DNA of 54,056 nt, taken from contig JAJZBN010000011.1 in the NCBI GenBank assembly GCA_021798875.1, forward strand, positions 1 to 54,056, written 5' to 3'. This document shows positions 44,788-53,038 of this stretch, one piece after another. This DNA comes from a bacterium. GTDB taxonomy: Bacteria; SZUA-79; Acidulodesulfobacterales; Acidulodesulfobacteraceae. The notes beneath the pieces are model-generated. The model was not told where the DNA came from. It made no database searches and saw only the letters and a program-made list of their open reading frames with translations. Numbering within the stretch: position 1 is the stretch's first letter; each line of letters starts with the position of its first letter. Both the position numbers and the translations under genes were made by a program.

Positions 44788-45495
44788 ATGACTAAAAAAA
44801 ATTCATACATTCTTGCTATAACCGGCGCATCCGGCGCAATATACGGACTTAGCCTTCTTAAAGCTTTAATCGAACATTCTTATTTCGTTCATCTTATAAT
44901 TTCGGAGCCGGGTTTTACGGTAATGAAAGAAGAACTGGACATTTTTAAAGGCGGTTATAATAGCATTCCCGTAATTTCTAATTGCGACGCAAAACAGGAA
45001 ATACTAAACGCGATAAAACTTAACTTAACATTAAATCCAAATATCGTCTCGGACGCTGATTTTAATTTTTATACAGATATGTTCGAACTTTTAGACGAAA
45101 AATTTTTGGAATCTGAAATTGCGAGCGGTTCGGCAAAATACGTAAAAGGCATGGCGGTAGTTCCTTGTTCTATGGGTTCGCTGGCAAGGATAGCATGCGG
45201 AATTTCCGGAAATTTGATTGAACGTGCGGCAGACGTAGTTTTAAAAGAAAAAAAAAGACTCGTAGTATGTCCGAGAGAAACTCCGCTCAACGATATACAC
45301 CTTAAGAACATGCTTTCGCTATATTCATCCGGCGCAATAATACTTCCGCTTATTCCTGGTTTTTATAATAAACCAAAAACAATAACGGATATAGTCGATT
45401 TTATGACGGGCAGAATTTTAGACAGCCTTTGTATAGACAATGATATTTATGTAAGATGGAAAGGTTATTATAACGGAAAATATGATGAAAAATAA
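44788..45495 (+). CDS. ubiX: UbiX-family flavin prenyltransferase
   Basis: UbiX makes prenylated FMN for UbiD by joining FMN and dimethylallyl (pyro)phosphate. The 235-residue protein has the flavin motif AITGASGAIYGLSLLKAL, VVPCSMGSLARIACGISGNLIERAADV, and RLVVCPRETPLNDIHLKNML; all are diagnostic. It carries an insertion around residues 50-95 (after FKGGYNSIPVISNCDA), making it longer than the usual 190-200. It overlaps mqnE by 14 bp. Confidence 0.93.
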   Translation: MTKKNSYILAITGASGAIYGLSLLKALIEHSYFVHLIISEPGFTVMKEELDIFKGGYNSIPVISNCDAKQEILNAIKLNLTLNPNIVSDADFNFYTDMFELLDEKFLESEIASGSAKYVKGMAVVPCSMGSLARIACGISGNLIERAADVVLKEKKRLVVCPRETPLNDIHLKNMLSLYSSGAIILPLIPGFYNKPKTITDIVDFMTGRILDSLCIDNDIYVRWKGYYNGKYDEK

Positions 45496-46567
45496 AAATT
45501 TTGATTTAATCAGGGAAAAAGTTTATAATAATATAAGGCTTACGGTTGAAGACGCCCTGTTTTTGTTCGAATCTAACGACCTGCTTTCCATAGGAGAACT
45601 TGCAAACTATAAGAATAATAAAATTAACGGAAGCAATGTTTATTATATAGTTAATATTCATGTTAACTATACTAATATATGTATAAACAGATGTGCATTT
45701 TGCGCCTTTTACAGAAAGGGGAAAGAAAGCGACGCATATTCTATGGGTATAGACGAGATAATAGAATATATCGGAAAACATCATAAATCAAATAATTTTA
45801 AAGAAGTTCATATAGTAGGAGGTCTTCATCCGTCGTTACCATACGGATTTTATTTAGACATGATTAGCAGAATAAAAAAAGAATTTCCTTCTCTTATGAT
45901 TCAGGCCTTTACCGCTGTTGAAATAGACTATTTGTCTAAAATTTCAGGTTTACCCGTAGAAACCGTATTATACGATTTAAAAGAGAGGGGTTTAAACAGT
46001 CTTCCGGGAGGCGGCGCCGAAATTTTTAATCCTGCCGTCAGAAACAAACTTTGTCCTAATAAAATCAGCGGTAAAAGATGGATTTACATTCATAAAGCGG
46101 CGCATAAAATTGGAATCGCCTCAAATGCATCAATGCTTTACGGAGTTAAGGAAAGTTACGCGGACAGAGTAAACCACTTAAACGACATAAGAAATGCACA
46201 AGACGAATCTCATGGATTTAAGTCTTTCATACCGTTTGCATTCCAGCCGAAAAATACCGCGGTCAAAAATTCATCGCTTACTTCAGGTTACGATGACCTG
46301 AAAGTTATAGCGATTGCCCGCCTTTTTTTAGATAATTTTAAACATATAAAAACATTTTTCGTAAATCTCGGTATTAATCTTGCTCAGGTATCTCTTTCTT
46401 TCGGTGCCGACGACTTCGACGGCACCTTGATAGAAGAAAAAATATCTCATAACGCAGGTTCTTCTCAACCCTCCGGTCTCAGCGTAAAAAATTTAAAAAA
46501 AATAATAACCGAAACGGGCAAGATACCTGTAGAAAGAGATACTGCTTATAATATAGCGTATGATTAA
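45482..46567 (+). CDS. mqnE: Aminodeoxyfutalosine synthase (radical SAM)
   Basis: MqnE joins the enolpyruvyl benzoate from chorismate with SAM to give aminodeoxyfutalosine, the first radical step of the futalosine menaquinone pathway. The 361-residue protein has the cluster motif CINRCAFC with Cys67, 71 and 74, then HIVGGLHPSLP, SLPGGGAEIF and GIASNASMLYG. The last two favour MqnE over MqnC or CofH. It consumes chorismate, the end product of the shikimate genes upstream. Starts at 45482 or 45485 are equally plausible. Confidence 0.9.
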   Translation: MMKNKNFDLIREKVYNNIRLTVEDALFLFESNDLLSIGELANYKNNKINGSNVYYIVNIHVNYTNICINRCAFCAFYRKGKESDAYSMGIDEIIEYIGKHHKSNNFKEVHIVGGLHPSLPYGFYLDMISRIKKEFPSLMIQAFTAVEIDYLSKISGLPVETVLYDLKERGLNSLPGGGAEIFNPAVRNKLCPNKISGKRWIYIHKAAHKIGIASNASMLYGVKESYADRVNHLNDIRNAQDESHGFKSFIPFAFQPKNTAVKNSSLTSGYDDLKVIAIARLFLDNFKHIKTFFVNLGINLAQVSLSFGADDFDGTLIEEKISHNAGSSQPSGLSVKNLKKIITETGKIPVERDTAYNIAYD

Positions 46568-46623
46568 CGGAATAATTAATAATAATTTAAATTAATGTTT
46601 TAAAAAGTTTAAGGAGGCTAAAA

Positions 46624-47157
46624 ATGTTTAACTTAAACGAATTTGTATTCTATCCTGGGTACGGAGTCTGCATCGTGGAATCTATTTCTAAAAAAACGAT
46701 AGGTTCTGCCGAAATGTCTTTTTACAATATCCGAGTTTTAGAAAACAACGCGAAAATTATGATACCCGTAAAAAACGAGGCTGAAGCCGGTCTTCGCCTT
46801 TTAATTAAAGAGAAAGAGATACAGAAGGTTTTCGACGTGCTGGAAGAGAAATGCGAAAAAAAACCTTTTGCAAAAAAAGAATCCTGGAACAAAAGATTTA
46901 ACGGATACAATTTAAAATTATGTTCCTCCTGTCCTTTTGAAGTTGCAGAAGTTCTGAGGGATTTATATACGTTAAAATGCGAAAAGGAATTGTCTTTTGC
47001 AGAAAAGAAAATGTTTGAAAAGGCAAAACATTTAATAATAAAAGAAATTTCTATGGTTATGAACAGGCCCGAAACGTTTGTAGAGGAGAAAATAAAAAAA
47101 ATATTTATTAAAAAAACCGAAGCATCTCAAAATTTAAATTTAAAATTAGATGCATAA
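46624..47157 (+). CDS. CarD/CdnL-family transcription regulator
   Basis: CarD-type proteins bind the RNA polymerase beta subunit and stabilise open complexes at promoters such as those of rRNA genes. The 177-residue protein begins FNLNEFVFYPGYGVCIVESI, the Tudor-like RNAP-interaction domain. A helical C-terminal domain follows, with LRDLYTLKCEKELSFAEKKMFEKAK, which contacts upstream DNA. AAGGAGG is placed correctly before the ATG. Its next neighbour, the PIN-TRAM protein, is a common partner in gene order. Confidence 0.92.
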   Translation: MFNLNEFVFYPGYGVCIVESISKKTIGSAEMSFYNIRVLENNAKIMIPVKNEAEAGLRLLIKEKEIQKVFDVLEEKCEKKPFAKKESWNKRFNGYNLKLCSSCPFEVAEVLRDLYTLKCEKELSFAEKKMFEKAKHLIIKEISMVMNRPETFVEEKIKKIFIKKTEASQNLNLKLDA

Positions 47158-47174
47158 ATTTTAATTTAAACATA

Positions 47175-47237
47175 TATTTATAGTATTTATAGTATTTATA
47201 GTATTTATAATATTTATAGTATTTATAATATTTATCA
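47175..47237 (+). repeat. 9-bp tandem repeat upstream of the PIN-TRAM gene
   Basis: Seven copies of a 9-bp unit (TATTTATAG, with G/A or C/A variation at the end) run from 47175 to 47237, ending 13 bp before the ATG at 47251. The unit holds a TATTTAT -10-like core, so the array sits where promoter and leader would be. No ribosome binding site is evident before this gene. Confidence 0.8.
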
Positions 47238-47250
47238 TTTTATCATATAG

Positions 47251-48363
47251 ATGAAAATTTTTAATAAAAAACCTATTCTTTTTATAAGAATATCGCTTGT
47301 TCTTATTTCGGCCGTTCTTGGTTTTTTAATAGGAAAAGAATACTGGCATAACGATTTTTTATCATATGTAGGATTGCTGTTCGGCTTTACTATAGGATTT
47401 ATAGTCGTATCGGTCGAAAAAAGCATGGAATCTATTTCTGCCAAAAAAATACTTACCGGAGGAATAGGGCTTTTTATAGGGCTTTTTATAATAAATTATA
47501 TTACGTATCAGCTTTTTAAATCTTTTTTTACCGGTTCGGATCTTGGTTATATTACATATGCTTTCGTAAATTTCGTTGCGGGTTATTTGGGATTAATTAT
47601 AGGACTCAGGGTTAGCGACGATTTTTCGGTCGGTATGAGAATGCAGGGCGGAAACGCCCTTAGTGAAGGCGGCGGACAGAACCGGTTTGAGCAAGGAGCA
47701 AATGCCGCTAATCTTTCGGTAATTAAAGCCGAAGATTCCGAACAGTGCCGCAATTACAAAGTTATAGATACAAGCTCTTTAATAGACGGAAGAATATTAG
47801 ACGTATCGAAGACTGGTTTTATAGACGGAACTTTCCTTATTCCTTCTTTTGTTTTACATGAACTTCAACATATAGCCGATTCCCAGGATCCGCTAAAAAG
47901 AGTTAAGGGCAGGAGAGGATTAGACATACTTAAAGAACTCAGAGAAGATAAAAATATAAATATAAAGTTTACCGACATAGATTATCCTAATATCAAAGAA
48001 GTGGACGCAAAATTAATCGCTTTTGCAAAAGAAAATAACGGCAAAATTATTACGACGGATTTTAACCTTAATAAAGTTGCGCAGGTTAGGAATATAAGGG
48101 TTTTAAATATAAACGATTTAGTTAAGGCGTTGAGACCTATTCTTTTGCCAGGCGAAACTATGACCGTTTTGATTGCAAAAGAGGGCAGGGAAAAAAATCA
48201 GGGTATAGCATATATGGACGACGGAACCATGGTAGTAGTCGAAGACGCCATGAAATTAGTCGGTTCGGAGTTAGAAGTCGTCGTGACGAGCGTGCTTCAA
48301 ACTTCTAGCGGCAGAATGATATTTACTAAAATAAACAGCGAAAAAGAGCATGCAGTTATATAA
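47251..48363 (+). CDS. PIN-TRAM domain membrane protein (YacL type)
   Basis: This 370-residue protein has four N-terminal transmembrane segments (about 8-28, 33-52, 65-90 and 96-122). A PIN nuclease-like domain begins KVIDTSSLIDGRILDV, with later acidic positions in FVLHELQHIAD and TTDFNLNKVA. A C-terminal TRAM domain (about 300-365, with GREKNQGIAYMDDGTMVVVEDA) binds RNA. YacL-type proteins are common and poorly understood; an endoribonuclease activity is possible because the PIN acidic residues look intact. The carD-yacL-ispD-ispF neighbourhood is common, but here ispD/ispF are turned around. Confidence 0.88.
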   Translation: MKIFNKKPILFIRISLVLISAVLGFLIGKEYWHNDFLSYVGLLFGFTIGFIVVSVEKSMESISAKKILTGGIGLFIGLFIINYITYQLFKSFFTGSDLGYITYAFVNFVAGYLGLIIGLRVSDDFSVGMRMQGGNALSEGGGQNRFEQGANAANLSVIKAEDSEQCRNYKVIDTSSLIDGRILDVSKTGFIDGTFLIPSFVLHELQHIADSQDPLKRVKGRRGLDILKELREDKNINIKFTDIDYPNIKEVDAKLIAFAKENNGKIITTDFNLNKVAQVRNIRVLNINDLVKALRPILLPGETMTVLIAKEGREKNQGIAYMDDGTMVVVEDAMKLVGSELEVVVTSVLQTSSGRMIFTKINSEKEHAVI

Positions 48364-48415
48364 TAACGAAGACGGAATTGCCTTGCCTTTTCGATTAGCG
48401 GCTTTGATAAAAAAA

Positions 48416-49240
48416 TTAAGATTTTTCATGAAATTTTTTAAAAAACATTTCGGCAATTTCAACGTCCAAAGCCGACGTTATTTTTATATTTAAATCGGTA
48501 GATTGTATTGGAAATACCGGTAAACCTAAGTTTTCGACCAAAGATACGTCGTCTGTCGAGATAAAATTTTCTTCCTCAGCCTTATAAACAGCTTTTTTTA
48601 TAATATCGAACTTAAACGTCTGGGGAGTTTTGGCGGATATAAGGCTGTCCCTTAAAAGCGTTTTAAGATTAACTGCATCTGCTTTATTTGTTGCCGTTTC
48701 CGCGATTTTATTTTTGCCGCCGCTAATTTCTTTTATTGTTTCGGTAACGCCAGAACATAAGAATGCCGCTCCGTATTCCTCAGTTTTATCCAACAGAATT
48801 TTTAACTCTTTATCGGTTACGAAAGGTCTTGCGGAATCGTGGATAAATACGGCAGCATTCTCGGCAGCATTCTCAAAATAATTCCCAGTGGCATTCTCGA
48901 AATTTCCTCCTGACGCATCTGCTTTTATATATGTATTTTCTATATATTTTATCGCATTATATACTGATTCCTGACGGGATTTTCCGCCGGTTAATATTTT
49001 TAATTTTTTGCTTTTTTCTTCCGAAAGATTCTTGCCGAAAAAAGCGTTCCAGTTAAAATCGTAAATTTGAGGAGGAGGAACGGTTATTATAATTGCGTCG
49101 AAATTAATTTTGGAATTTAAAAAAATATCTAAACTGTGCAGAACAATTTCTTTATCCTTTATTTTTATAAGCTGTTTAGGCAGGGCAAAACCTGTGCGCG
49201 AACCCGTCCCTGCGGCAAGCAATACTGCATATATTTTCAT
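48416..49240 (-). CDS. ispD: 2-C-methyl-D-erythritol 4-phosphate cytidylyltransferase
   Basis: IspD activates MEP with CTP in isoprenoid synthesis. The N-terminus shows VLLAAGTGSRTGFALPKQLIKI (7-28), the CTP-binding glycine-rich loop. GKSRQESVYNAIK and VFIHDSARPFVTDKEL are also diagnostic. At 274 residues it is about 40 longer than usual. The excess is an Ala/Asn/Glu-rich insert near residues 114-134 (GGNFENATGNYFENAAENAA) encoded by a short tandem repeat at about 48850-48902. The gene overlaps ispF by 4 bp and is read leftward. Confidence 0.93.
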   Translation of the reverse strand: MKIYAVLLAAGTGSRTGFALPKQLIKIKDKEIVLHSLDIFLNSKINFDAIIITVPPPQIYDFNWNAFFGKNLSEEKSKKLKILTGGKSRQESVYNAIKYIENTYIKADASGGNFENATGNYFENAAENAAVFIHDSARPFVTDKELKILLDKTEEYGAAFLCSGVTETIKEISGGKNKIAETATNKADAVNLKTLLRDSLISAKTPQTFKFDIIKKAVYKAEEENFISTDDVSLVENLGLPVFPIQSTDLNIKITSALDVEIAEMFFKKFHEKS

Positions 49241-49752
49241 TTTAATTCCTTAGACAAAAGACAGACGGTGAAACATTCTATGGCTTTTTGTTTTCCCACC
49301 GAGTCAAGCCCTTCTTTAGTCTTGCCTTTAATATTTATACGCGATTTATCGACGTTTAAAGCGGCTGATACCGAACTTATCATCCGCTCTTTATAAGGCG
49401 AAATTTTAGGAGTCTGCGTTACGATAGTAATATCTGCGTTAACCAAGCCGTAACCTTTTTCTTTAACCAAGCCGTATGCATAATTAATTATCTCTACGCT
49501 GCTTATTCCTTCCGTAGATTTTAGGCTGTCGGGATATAAAACGCCTATATCCGGAAGCGATAAGGCTCCAAGCAGTGCATCCGTAAGCGAATGAAGCACG
49601 ACGTCGCCGTCCGAATGAGCTTCGACCCCGACATGCTCTTCTATAAGCACGCCGCCGAGATATAATTTTTTTGCGGCATTTTCAAAAAGCGTAAATTCTA
49701 AAAATTTATGTATATCGTAGCCGCTTCCTATTCTAAAACCTTCGTTTATCAT
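49237..49752 (-). CDS. ispF: 2-C-methyl-D-erythritol 2,4-cyclodiphosphate synthase
   Basis: IspF closes the cyclic diphosphate in the MEP pathway. The 171-residue protein has the metal ligands Asp13 and His15 (SGYDIHKF) and His54 (HSDGDVVLHSLTDALLGA), DIGVLYPD, and the C-terminal KTKEGLDSVGKQKAIE. It is the first gene of a two-gene minus-strand operon with ispD. An extended -10 box ends about 7 bp ahead of the ATG, which suggests a leaderless or nearly leaderless message. Confidence 0.95.
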   Translation of the reverse strand: MINEGFRIGSGYDIHKFLEFTLFENAAKKLYLGGVLIEEHVGVEAHSDGDVVLHSLTDALLGALSLPDIGVLYPDSLKSTEGISSVEIINYAYGLVKEKGYGLVNADITIVTQTPKISPYKERMISSVSAALNVDKSRINIKGKTKEGLDSVGKQKAIECFTVCLLSKELK

Positions 49753-49758
49753 AAAATC

Positions 49759-49767
49759 ATTATAGCA
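49759..49767 (-). promoter_or_regulatory. Extended -10 promoter of ispF-ispD
   Basis: On the minus strand the sequence reads TGCTATAAT, a perfect extended -10, with its last base 7 bp from the A of the ispF start codon. Transcription would begin at or one base before the ATG. No ribosome binding site is visible. Confidence 0.5.
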
Positions 49768-49831
49768 CGACTGCTTATTTAACGGAATATTTTTTTAACG
49801 GATTATTTTTTGTACTTGTCTGCGTTTGAAG

Positions 49832-49840
49832 TGGTATAAT
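49832..49840 (+). promoter_or_regulatory. Extended -10 promoter upstream of the old yellow enzyme
   Basis: TGGTATAAT is a perfect extended -10 box 178 bp before the ATG at 50018. TTGTAC at 49810-49815 is a possible -35 at a wide 19-bp spacing. The leader between is AT-rich, with short repeats of the type ATAACCGATAATCTATA near 49962-49991. Confidence 0.5.
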
Positions 49841-50017
49841 ATAGACAATGAAGAATGAGAAAAATAATATAAAAATTTGTAAGGACGGATTAAAGTAAAA
49901 ATACCTAAAATTAAATTACAATAAAACAACGAAAATCGGTAATAAATAATAAATAACAAATAACCGATAATCTATAACCGATAATCTATAATAATTAAAT
50001 AAGAGGGGAAAATTATC

Positions 50018-51085
50018 ATGAGGATGCTTTTTGAACCGATTGAGATAGGCGGAATAAAGATTAAAAACAGAATAATGATGGCGCCGATGTGTATGTATTC
50101 TGCGGTCGACGGCGTTGTAGGCGCTTTTCATACGGCGCATTTAGGTGCAAGAGCGGTAGGCGGCGTAGGACTTATCATGGTCGAAGCTACCGGCGTCAGT
50201 CCAGAAGGAAGAATCAGCCCTTACGATGCCGGAATATGGAACGAAAAGCAGGTTGAAGCTTTTAAGCCGATAGTAGAATTTTGTAAATCCTGCGGATCAG
50301 TAATGGGAATACAGCTGGCGCATGCGGGAAGAAAAGCATCCACTAACGTGCCGTGGCTTGGAGACAACCCTTTAAAACATGGCGAAGGCGGCTGGCAGGT
50401 TCTTGCCCCCAGTCCCGTCCCTTTCGACGAAGGTTATCCCGTTCCGAAAGAAATGGATGAAAACGACATCCAAAAGGTTATAAATGATTTCGCAAACGGC
50501 GCAAAAAACGCCGATAAGGCGGGATTCGACATATTGGAAATACATGCCGCCCACGGTTATTTAATAAACGAATTTTTGTCGCCCATATCCAATAAAAGAA
50601 CCGATAAGTACGGCGGCAGTTTGGAAAACAGAGCAAGACTCCTATTGGAAATTATAAGCGCTATAAAATCCGAAAGCCGGCTGAAAAATAAACCTATATT
50701 GGTGAGAATTTCCGCAGTGGATTGGGTAGAGGGCGGTTTCGACATAGAATCGTCCATAGCTTTGGCAAAAATGTTAAAAAAAGCTGGGGTATCTTTAATA
50801 GACTGTTCTTCGGGCGGAACGTCTCCGAAAGCAAAAATGAATATATATTTCGGCTATCAGCTCGGCTTTGCAAAAGAGATAAGAGAAAAAGCCGGCATTC
50901 CCGTTTCGGGCGTAGGACTTATTACGAAACCGGAATTTGCCGATTTCATATTAAGTTCCGGAACTGCGGATATGGTAGCTCTCGGCAGGGAACTGCTCCG
51001 CAATCCTTATTGGCCTCTTATGGCGGCGCATAAACTAGGCGCAGATATCGAATGGCCGAAGCAGTATTTAAGGGCTAAGTTTTGA
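50018..51085 (+). CDS. Old yellow enzyme, YqjM-like NADH:flavin oxidoreductase
   Basis: This is a 355-residue FMN TIM-barrel ene-reductase. KNRIMMAPMCMYSAVDG (16-32) carries the Cys25 typical of YqjM-type thermophilic-like enzymes. GIQLAHAGRKAS is the FMN/substrate motif; EIHAAHGYLINEFLSPISNKRTD supplies the catalytic Tyr/His region; SGVGLI and DMVALGRELLRNPYWP bind the FMN phosphate. It should reduce activated alkenes with NAD(P)H; the natural substrate is unknown. AGAGGGG precedes the ATG. It stands alone. Confidence 0.92.
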   Translation: MRMLFEPIEIGGIKIKNRIMMAPMCMYSAVDGVVGAFHTAHLGARAVGGVGLIMVEATGVSPEGRISPYDAGIWNEKQVEAFKPIVEFCKSCGSVMGIQLAHAGRKASTNVPWLGDNPLKHGEGGWQVLAPSPVPFDEGYPVPKEMDENDIQKVINDFANGAKNADKAGFDILEIHAAHGYLINEFLSPISNKRTDKYGGSLENRARLLLEIISAIKSESRLKNKPILVRISAVDWVEGGFDIESSIALAKMLKKAGVSLIDCSSGGTSPKAKMNIYFGYQLGFAKEIREKAGIPVSGVGLITKPEFADFILSSGTADMVALGRELLRNPYWPLMAAHKLGADIEWPKQYLRAKF

Positions 51086-51131
51086 TGTGAATAATAAATA
51101 AAAGGTGTTAAAATTAAAGGTATCAGCTTTG

Positions 51132-51179
51132 TCGTTTATTAATCCCAAAAACTATATAGAGTTTTTAACTCAAAAATAA
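51132..51179 (+). pseudogene. 3' remnant of a second DUF4143 ATPase gene
   Basis: Read in frame this encodes SFINPKNYIEFLTQK and a stop. The intact ATPase at 51619-52776 ends SVINPENYIEFLTQKEIT. The DNA is nearly identical over this 48-bp stretch. Upstream of it only repeat sequence remains, so the rest of that copy has been lost, or this end alone was duplicated. Confidence 0.7.
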
Positions 51180-51382
51180 AAAACCTAAAATACGCCTAAA
51201 ATAAAATAACCCGAACAAATTTTTATCGGCTAAAGACGCGGTCGGGAGTAAGAATACGGAGACGGGCGTTTATAAAAATGGGTTAAGGGAATAAATAAAT
51301 CCGGCTTTTTTTATCCGACCCCTTTATTCGTACTTTATTTGTAATAATACCTTATCTATTATGAGCGTTTTTCCCACAAAGT

Positions 51383-51439
51383 CAGTCGGGAGTAAGCAAA
51401 TAAATAAATCTGACACTTTTAATTGACACCTTTAATTTT
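51383..51439 (+). repeat. Dispersed repeat copy
   Basis: It begins CAGTCGGGAGTAAGCAAATA, continues AATAAATCTGACAC, and ends with TTGACACCTTTAATTTTT. A stretch of about 45 bp is identical or nearly so to 53903-53945 and, in reverse, to 38594-38651. The first part matches one arm of the hairpin at 108-138. Confidence 0.75.
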
Positions 51440-51618
51440 TCGTCTTCTCTTTTTCGTTGACTATAATCACCAAAAATGATAATATTTAGTGATTATAACA
51501 TCCAAAACAAATATAAGCATAAGAATCAATATTAGCATTAGCATAAATATAAATATTAGCAAAAACATAAACATAAGATTATTATAAGCTTTCGTATTCA
51601 AAAATTTTATATTTTATT

Positions 51619-52776
51619 ATGGAAACGCAAAAAATAATAAAAAGGCAGTTATTCGAACTTATTCTCAAGCATTCCTTTAAAGGAAAGGCCGTTATAATAC
51701 TTGGACCAAGACAGGCAGGAAAGACGACCCTTTTATTAGAAATTGCTAAATCTTTTGACAAGCCTTGCATATTTCTTAACTGCGACGAACCCGATATAAG
51801 AGACCTTCTTTTTAATGCAACGTCCGATAAACTTAAAGCAATTATCGGCAAAAACGTTATCGTAATCATCGACGAAGCTCAGAGGGTTAAAAATATAGGT
51901 TTGACTATCAAATTGATGGTTGACAACATTAAAAATATTCAGGTTATAGCCTCCGGTTCTTCCGCATTCGAATTGTCAAACGAAATAAACGAACCCTTGA
52001 CAGGCAGAAAATATGAATTCAGATTGCTGCCTTTTTCTACGGAAGAGCTTATAAACGAATTCGGAATATTAAAAGAAACAAGGCTTCTTGAACACAGGCT
52101 TATATACGGCATGTATCCAGATATAATAAACACGGAAGGACAGGGACTCGAAAAAGAAAATTTAAGAAATTTAAGCGACAGCTATTTATATAAAGATATA
52201 TTTACGTTTAACGAAATAAGGCGTCCGGAAACAGTATTTAAACTTCTCGAATCGCTGGCGCTTCAGGTATGTTCCGAAGTTTCTTATAACGAGTTATCGA
52301 GACAGGTAGAAGCAGATAAAATAACTGTTCAAAGATACATAGACTTATTGGAAAAGTCTTTTGTAATATTCAGATTACGGTCTTTTAGCCGAAATTTAAG
52401 AAACGAACTTAAAAAGAGCACAAAAATATATTTCTGGGATAACGGTATCAGAAATGCGGTTATAAACGATTTTTCGGTTTTAAATTTAAGGCAGGATAAA
52501 GGAAAATTATGGGAAAACTTTCTTGTCTCCGAAAGAATAAAATTGAACTTTAATAAAAATAGATGGGTTAAAAGCTATTTTTGGCGTACGCTGCAAAAGC
52601 AGGAAATCGATTATATAGAAGAAGAAAACGGAAAAATAAACGCTTATGAATTCAAATGGAATACAAAAGCAAAAAAAACAACGCCGTCTTCATTTCAGGA
52701 AGCTTACAATTCGTCCGTGTCTGTTATTAATCCCGAAAACTATATAGAGTTTTTAACTCAAAAAGAAATAACATAG
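51619..52776 (+). CDS. AAA+ ATPase of the DUF4143 family
   Basis: This 385-residue protein has a Walker A GPRQAGKTTLLL (29-40), a Walker B IVIIDEAQRV (81-90), sensor-like ASGSSAFEL, and the C-terminal DUF4143 region (about 195-375), including a winged-helix-like part (EVSYNELSRQVEADKITVQRY) and a nuclease-like fold segment ending KQEIDYIEE with EFKWN. Such proteins are scattered accessory genes in many bacteria and archaea; no function is established, although the C-terminal part recalls restriction-endonuclease-like folds. It lies in a repeat-rich region with a remnant of a second copy. Confidence 0.85.
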   Translation: METQKIIKRQLFELILKHSFKGKAVIILGPRQAGKTTLLLEIAKSFDKPCIFLNCDEPDIRDLLFNATSDKLKAIIGKNVIVIIDEAQRVKNIGLTIKLMVDNIKNIQVIASGSSAFELSNEINEPLTGRKYEFRLLPFSTEELINEFGILKETRLLEHRLIYGMYPDIINTEGQGLEKENLRNLSDSYLYKDIFTFNEIRRPETVFKLLESLALQVCSEVSYNELSRQVEADKITVQRYIDLLEKSFVIFRLRSFSRNLRNELKKSTKIYFWDNGIRNAVINDFSVLNLRQDKGKLWENFLVSERIKLNFNKNRWVKSYFWRTLQKQEIDYIEEENGKINAYEFKWNTKAKKTTPSSFQEAYNSSVSVINPENYIEFLTQKEIT

Positions 52777-53038
52777 AATTAATTAGACCCCTTTAATTAT
52801 AGTTAAGGAATAGACATAATGAAAATTATTAACACTGACCCCTTTAATTATTTGACAAATTTGTAAAATTTATATATTATTAATGTATCATAAACGTTAC
52901 CATTTATAATACATTAATAAAAATAAAATAAGTATCGGTAAATATTGAATTATTATATTATTGCAATTGCAAACAAATAAATAAACAGACAAATTAACTA
53001 ATAAATAACAAATAATAAAACTTGAAGATTATAAAATT
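52777..53038. other. AT-rich spacer with repeat fragments
   Basis: Two copies of GACCCCTTTAATTAT (52786-52800 and 52838-52852), related to the GACACCTTTAATT repeat, lie just after the ATPase stop. The remaining 180 bp is AT-rich and should carry the toxin-antitoxin promoter; I could not choose a single -10. Confidence 0.45.

Larger units (their letters stand above)
51086..51618. other. Repeat-rich intergenic region
   Basis: This 533-bp gap has no intact gene. It holds degraded copies of the GGTGTCAGATT/GACACCTTTAATT repeat (about 51103-51128, 51232-51245 and 51383-51439), the tail of a second DUF4143 ATPase gene (51132-51179), and a low-complexity stretch of ATAAATATTAGCA-like units at about 51510-51570 before the intact ATPase gene. 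It looks like a site of repeated insertion and deletion. Confidence 0.6.

Noticed and set aside
48630-48881. Plus-strand frame inside ispD
   Set aside because: Antisense to ispD and explained by it; no ribosome binding site or family pattern.
51510-51570. ATAAATATTAGCA-like iterons as a replication origin
   Set aside because: The units are irregular low-complexity A/T sequence with no DnaA boxes or rep gene nearby.
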